Assembly (NCBI GenBank): GCA_015485245.1
Contig: WFTY01000334.1
Location: forward strand, 1 to 9,839
DNA from: Anaerolineales bacterium
GTDB lineage: Bacteria > Chloroflexota > Anaerolineae > Anaerolineales > UBA11858
DNA: 9,839 nt
Reading direction: 5' to 3'
Below the pieces are notes generated by a model. The model saw only the letters and a list, made by a program, of their open reading frames with translations, was not told where the DNA came from and made no database searches. Positions 6,253 through 9,839 of the stretch are shown here, piece after piece. The position numbers were made by a program, and so were the translations under genes. The stretch's first letter is position 1, and each line of letters starts with the position of its first letter.

Positions 6253-7254
6253 ATGCCCTCCGCCAGTCACAGGAAAAAAGCCACTTTGATCCGTTCGTTG
6301 TTGGCGACCTCTGCCACCACGGTGGTGATCGCTACGGGCGGCTTTGGCTCGCTGCCCAGAAACGATCTCAGTGCTACCTTTCAGCAGGTGATTGAGGCTT
6401 ACGTTCCGGTTGAAATCACCCAATACATCGAGCCATACTTTTACACCGACCCGCAACCGGTGGAGGAAGAAACTCCCTCGGCCCCCCAAACTGACTTCTT
6501 CTTCACCCTGCCCATCGCACCGCCAGGCCGAACGACCGTAGACCCCACAGACCGTTTCGGCGAAATCCAAAATGGCGACCTGATCCAGTACGGCGTGGAC
6601 TTCGTCAACTCGGCGGGGACACCCGTGCTGGCCGCCGCCGATGGCACTGTCATCTACACAGGCCTGGATAATAAAGGGGCGTTCAGCCCTGCCCCGGAGT
6701 TCTACGGTCATTTGGTGATTCTGGAACATCAACTCCCGGAGTTTGATGTTCCTCTCTTCACCTTCTACGCCCACCTCAGCGAAGCGAAGGTGCAACCAGG
6801 GCAGCGCGTGTCCGCCGGCGAGACGATTGGGCGCGTCGGCTCCAGTGGGCAAACCACAGGCAGCGAACTGCACTTTGAAATCCGCTATGGGGAAAACAGT
6901 CACCGCAGCGCTCGCAACCCGGAATTGTGGTTAAAGCAGCCAGCCAGCCAGGATACGGCGCTCAACGGCGCGCTGGCTGGGCGCATTCTGGATGCCGCGG
7001 GCGCCCCACTGAAGGTAAAAATTGTCATTCAACCCCTGGATGAAAACAGCGCCTCGCCGGTGAGCCTCTACCCCTACGAGAACGACAATCTGCTCCTGCA
7101 ACCCCCATGGAACGAAACCTTCGCCGTGGGCAACCTGCCCCCCGGCGAATACAAAATCAGTTTCGCATTACCGGGGGTAGGGTATCAGTCTGCTGTGGTG
7201 GAGATACGCGCCGGACGGGTCACCGTGTGGGAGTGGGCACAGCCGGGAGAATAA
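6253..7254 (+). CDS. Secreted or membrane-anchored M23/LytM-fold protein with degenerate active site
   Basis: 333 residues. The N-terminus has a basic stretch (RKK, R14) and a hydrophobic run (about 15-32), fitting a signal peptide or anchor, so the protein lies outside the membrane. A proline/glutamate-rich linker (about 66-95) leads to the LytM/M23 fold (about 105-225): GTPVLAAADGTVIYTG, FYAHLS, GQRVSAGETIGRVGSSGQT and LHFEIR. Active M23 enzymes have H-x3-D, H and H-x-H. Here the first ligand is Q112 (with D116 kept), H174 is kept, and the H-x-H is E205-L-H207. One zinc ligand and one catalytic histidine are therefore missing, and it is probably a pseudopeptidase that binds peptidoglycan or activates an amidase, as EnvC- or NlpD-like LytM proteins do. 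A C-terminal carboxypeptidase-regulatory-like beta-sandwich follows (about 238-328, with NLPPGEYKISF). GAGG upstream and 5-base spacing indicate coupling with mscS. Confidence 0.85.
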   Translation: MPSASHRKKATLIRSLLATSATTVVIATGGFGSLPRNDLSATFQQVIEAYVPVEITQYIEPYFYTDPQPVEEETPSAPQTDFFFTLPIAPPGRTTVDPTDRFGEIQNGDLIQYGVDFVNSAGTPVLAAADGTVIYTGLDNKGAFSPAPEFYGHLVILEHQLPEFDVPLFTFYAHLSEAKVQPGQRVSAGETIGRVGSSGQTTGSELHFEIRYGENSHRSARNPELWLKQPASQDTALNGALAGRILDAAGAPLKVKIVIQPLDENSASPVSLYPYENDNLLLQPPWNETFAVGNLPPGEYKISFALPGVGYQSAVVEIRAGRVTVWEWAQPGE

Positions 7255-7277
7255 AAGAGGATGACTTTCCCCTCTTT
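7254..7277. terminator. Weak hairpin between the converging mscS operon and uvrA
   Basis: AAAGAGG (7254-7260) pairs with CCTCTTT (7271-7277) around a 10-base loop. Read on the minus strand the stem is followed by TTTTAT-like sequence and could end the uvrA transcript, whose stop is 22 bases before. On the plus strand it lacks a real U-tract, so termination of the mscS transcript here would be poor. Confidence 0.5.
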
Positions 7278-7298
7278 GCGCCCACCCTCGCCGTTTGC

Positions 7299-9839
7299 CT
7301 ATGCATGATTGGCCTGGACGTACTTCTTCAGATACAGGCCCGTATAGGAGCGAGGAGTTTTGCAAATCTGCTCCGGCGTGCCCTCGGCGATGATTTCCCC
7401 ACCGCCATCGCCGCCCTCCGGGCCAAGATCAATAATCCAATCGGCGACCTTGATAATATCCAGATTGTGCTCGATGATGACCACCGTATTGCCTGCGTCT
7501 ACCAGCCGCTGCAACACCTCGATCAGTTTATGTACGTCGGCAGCGTGTAACCCCACGGAAGGTTCGTCGAGGACATACATCGTCCGTCCGGTGGAGCGTT
7601 TGGAGAGTTCGCGCGCCAGCTTGACGCGCTGTGCCTCGCCCCCCGAAAGCGTCGGCGCGGGCTGACCGAGGCGAAGGTATCCCAAACCAACATCAGCCAG
7701 CGTTTGCAGGCGGGAAACCATAGGAGGAAAAGCAGAAAAGACTTCCAAGGCGCGTTCGATGGTCATATCCAGCACATCGGCAATGTTGTGTTCCTTGAAG
7801 CGCACCTGCAATGTCTCACGGTTAAAGCGTTTGCCATGACATACCTCGCAGGGGACGTACACATCCGGCAAAAACTGCATCTCGATGCGCAACTGTCCCT
7901 GGCCCTGACAGGCTTCGCAACGCCCGCCGTGCACGTTGAAGGAAAAACGTCCCGGCTTATAGCCGCGAATTTTGCTCTCCGGCAGTTCAGCGAACAGCTT
8001 GCGGATGTGATCCCACAACTTAGTGTAAGTGGCCGGGTTGGACCGCGGCGTGCGCCCGATGGGACTTTGATCGATATTAATCACTTTGTCGAGGTGCTCC
8101 AGCCCTTCAATACGGTCGTGCGCTCCAGGGGTGGTTTTGGCGCGATTGAGCTGACGGGCGAGGGCATTGTAGAGGATATCCACCATCAGGGTAGATTTTC
8201 CTGATCCGGAAACACCGGTGATACACACCAATTTACCCAGAGGGATTTTGACATCAATGCCTTTGAGGTTGTGCTGGCGGGCGCCATAGATGACCAGCGC
8301 CGCGCCGTTGCCGTTGCGCCGCTTTTCCGGAATGGGCACCTGCAAGCGCCCGGAGAGATATGCACCGGTGAGCGACTGCGGATTCGCCAAAATGGCTTCC
8401 AACGGCCCCTCGGCGACCACTTTGCCGCCGTGCTCCCCGGCGCCGGGGCCAAGGTCCACAATCCAGTCGGCGGTTTCGATGGTCTCGGCGTCGTGCTCCA
8501 CCACCAACACGGTGTTGCCCAGATCGCGCAGCCCCTCCAGAGTGCGCAGCAGGCGGGCGTTATCCCGCGGGTGCAAACCGATGGAGGGTTCATCGAGCAC
8601 GTAGAGCACCCCCATCAGCCGCGAGCCGATCTGCGTCGCCAGGCGAATGCGCTGCGCCTCGCCCCCGGAGAGCGTGGCCGCGCTGCGGTCGAGCGTCAGG
8701 TAATCCAACCCCACATCCACCAGGAAGGTCAGCCGTTGACGCAATTCGCGCAGGATGCGCTCGGCGATGATGCGCTGCCGTTCGCTGAGGAATTGCTGAT
8801 CGTCAGCCAGTTCCTCAACCCATTCCAGGGTGCGGCGCACCGGCCAGCCGGTCACGGTGACAATGTCCACATCCGTCAAGGTGACAGCCAACGCTTCCTT
8901 ACGCAGCCGCTTGCCCTCACAGGCGGGGCAGGTTTGCAGATTCATAAAGCTGGCAATGCGTTCGCGCATGTATTCGGAACTGGTTTCCGCGTAACGCCGT
9001 TGCAGGTTTGTGATCACCCCCTCAAAGGCGCGTTTAAACTCATAAACGTTACCGCGAGCATTCTGGTAACGCACCGTAATTTCTTTGCCGCGCGTGCCGT
9101 AGAGAATGATATCCAGTTGCTCCGGAGAGAGGGAACGCACCGGCGCGTCGAGGTCAATGTTGTAATGGAGAGCGGCAGCTTCCAGGGTCTGCCAGTAATA
9201 CCCCCCTTCATCACGCGGCCCACCCCATTCGGAGATGTCGATCGCCCCCTCGTTGAGGGAGAGCTCCTTGTTGGGGATCAGCAAATCGACGTCAATTTCC
9301 AGTTTGCCGCCCAGTCCCTGACATTCCGGGCAAGCACCGTGAGGCGTGTTGAACGAGAAGGTGCGCGGCTCGATCTCCGGCAGACTGATCTGGCAGGAGG
9401 GGCAGGAAAGATGTTCAGAGAAGAAGAGATCGCCGTCCTCTCCCCCGTCCACGATCTGCACAATCAGATACCCCTCCCCAAACTTCAGCGCCGTCTCTAC
9501 CGAATCCGTCAGGCGGGTGCGGAAGTTTTGGGCATCTCCGGGGTCGGCGTAACGGCGGATCACCAGCCGATCGACCACAGCCTCAATCGTATGGATTTTA
9601 TAGCGATCCATCTCGACCACATCTTCCCCCAATGTGTAAATCACGCCATCCACACGGGCGCGGGTGAAGCCGGACTTCTGAATCTCATCCAGCACTGCCT
9701 GATGAGTCCCTTTGCGGCCGCGCACTAGCGGAGCAAGCAACAGCAGGCGCGTCCCTTCGGAAAGCCCCTCGATCGCATCTACGATCTCCTGCGCCGATTG
9801 GCGCGTGACCTCGCGCCCGCACTCCGGACAGTGCGGCAC
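7299..9839 (-). CDS. uvrA: UvrABC system protein A, 5' end beyond window
   Basis: DNA-damage sensor ATPase of nucleotide excision repair; a dimer scans DNA with UvrB and hands over lesions. 847 codons including the stop are visible. The first residue seen corresponds to about residue 115 of a ~950-residue UvrA, so the first Walker A motif and the start lie to the right of 9839. Visible in order (numbering from the edge): first zinc module CPSC (146-149) and CPEC (170-173), first ABC signature LSGGEAQRIRL (390-400), Walker B VLDEPSIGLHP (414-424), second Walker A GVSGSGKST (542-550), second zinc module CEAC (641-644) and CEVC (664-667), signature LSGGEAQRVKL (731-741), Walker B VLDEPSVGLH (756-765). 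Nothing looks broken. Terminal codon TAG 7299-7301. The GTG at the window edge is internal, not a start. Confidence 0.97.
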   Translation of the reverse strand: MPHCPECGREVTRQSAQEIVDAIEGLSEGTRLLLLAPLVRGRKGTHQAVLDEIQKSGFTRARVDGVIYTLGEDVVEMDRYKIHTIEAVVDRLVIRRYADPGDAQNFRTRLTDSVETALKFGEGYLIVQIVDGGEDGDLFFSEHLSCPSCQISLPEIEPRTFSFNTPHGACPECQGLGGKLEIDVDLLIPNKELSLNEGAIDISEWGGPRDEGGYYWQTLEAAALHYNIDLDAPVRSLSPEQLDIILYGTRGKEITVRYQNARGNVYEFKRAFEGVITNLQRRYAETSSEYMRERIASFMNLQTCPACEGKRLRKEALAVTLTDVDIVTVTGWPVRRTLEWVEELADDQQFLSERQRIIAERILRELRQRLTFLVDVGLDYLTLDRSAATLSGGEAQRIRLATQIGSRLMGVLYVLDEPSIGLHPRDNARLLRTLEGLRDLGNTVLVVEHDAETIETADWIVDLGPGAGEHGGKVVAEGPLEAILANPQSLTGAYLSGRLQVPIPEKRRNGNGAALVIYGARQHNLKGIDVKIPLGKLVCITGVSGSGKSTLMVDILYNALARQLNRAKTTPGAHDRIEGLEHLDKVINIDQSPIGRTPRSNPATYTKLWDHIRKLFAELPESKIRGYKPGRFSFNVHGGRCEACQGQGQLRIEMQFLPDVYVPCEVCHGKRFNRETLQVRFKEHNIADVLDMTIERALEVFSAFPPMVSRLQTLADVGLGYLRLGQPAPTLSGGEAQRVKLARELSKRSTGRTMYVLDEPSVGLHAADVHKLIEVLQRLVDAGNTVVIIEHNLDIIKVADWIIDLGPEGGDGGGEIIAEGTPEQICKTPRSYTGLYLKKYVQANHA

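Noticed and set aside
8271..9728. Long plus-strand open frame of 485 codons
   Set aside because: It is wholly antisense to uvrA, has no recognisable domain, and reflects the codon bias of the opposite strand.
1..9839. CRISPR arrays, insertion sequences, tRNA or rRNA genes, phage or toxin-antitoxin modules
   Set aside because: No regularly spaced repeats, terminal inverted repeats with a transposase, cloverleaf-like segments or relevant protein motifs were found by reading both strands.
9837..9839. GTG at the window edge as the uvrA start
   Set aside because: The visible protein begins in the middle of the first ATPase region; the first Walker A motif and about 115 residues must lie beyond the edge.

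Overview
The window is a dense, moderately GC-rich stretch of bacterial chromosome. It holds seven complete protein genes, one truncated gene at the right edge and probably the last codons of another at the left edge. I see no mobile element, CRISPR array, rRNA or tRNA. The content (a selenocysteine-type molybdenum formate dehydrogenase, a very small SWIM zinc-finger protein, and a large secreted LytM-like protein with a beta-sandwich tail) suggests an anaerobic or facultative bacterium. The family resemblances remind me most of Chloroflexota (Anaerolineae-like), but that is inference from memory of the families and not a search result.

Left, plus strand (1-2834): a probable 3' end of an upstream gene is followed by a formate dehydrogenase catalytic subunit. 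Its frame is interrupted by one UGA at 500-502, exactly where FdhF-type enzymes carry the active-site selenocysteine, and a hairpin with a bacterial SECIS-type apical loop sits directly downstream. It should be read as one 692-residue selenoprotein, not two ORFs or a pseudogene. An endonuclease V gene (nfi) overlaps its 3' end and has no conventional start codon.

Middle left (2835-3300): a near-consensus promoter, a 24-codon leader ORF overlapping a terminator-like hairpin, and an 80-residue SWIM zinc-finger protein, closed by a strong hairpin terminator that also faces the converging genes. This small unit may be regulated by attenuation.

Middle, minus strand (3350-5264): an MFS transporter and, 13 bases downstream, a PlsC-like acyltransferase, probably one transcript ending at the shared terminator.

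Right, plus strand (5265-7254): an AT-rich divergent regulatory region with direct and inverted repeats, then an MscS-type mechanosensitive channel followed 5 bases later by a secreted M23/LytM-fold protein. That protein lacks two of the five usual metal and catalytic residues, so it is more likely a cell-wall binding or regulatory protein than an active peptidase. The pairing joins membrane-tension sensing to the cell wall in one transcript.

Right edge, minus strand (7299-9839): most of uvrA (nucleotide excision repair ATPase), with the N-terminal ~115 residues beyond the window. It converges on the mscS operon across a 44-base gap that holds a weak hairpin.
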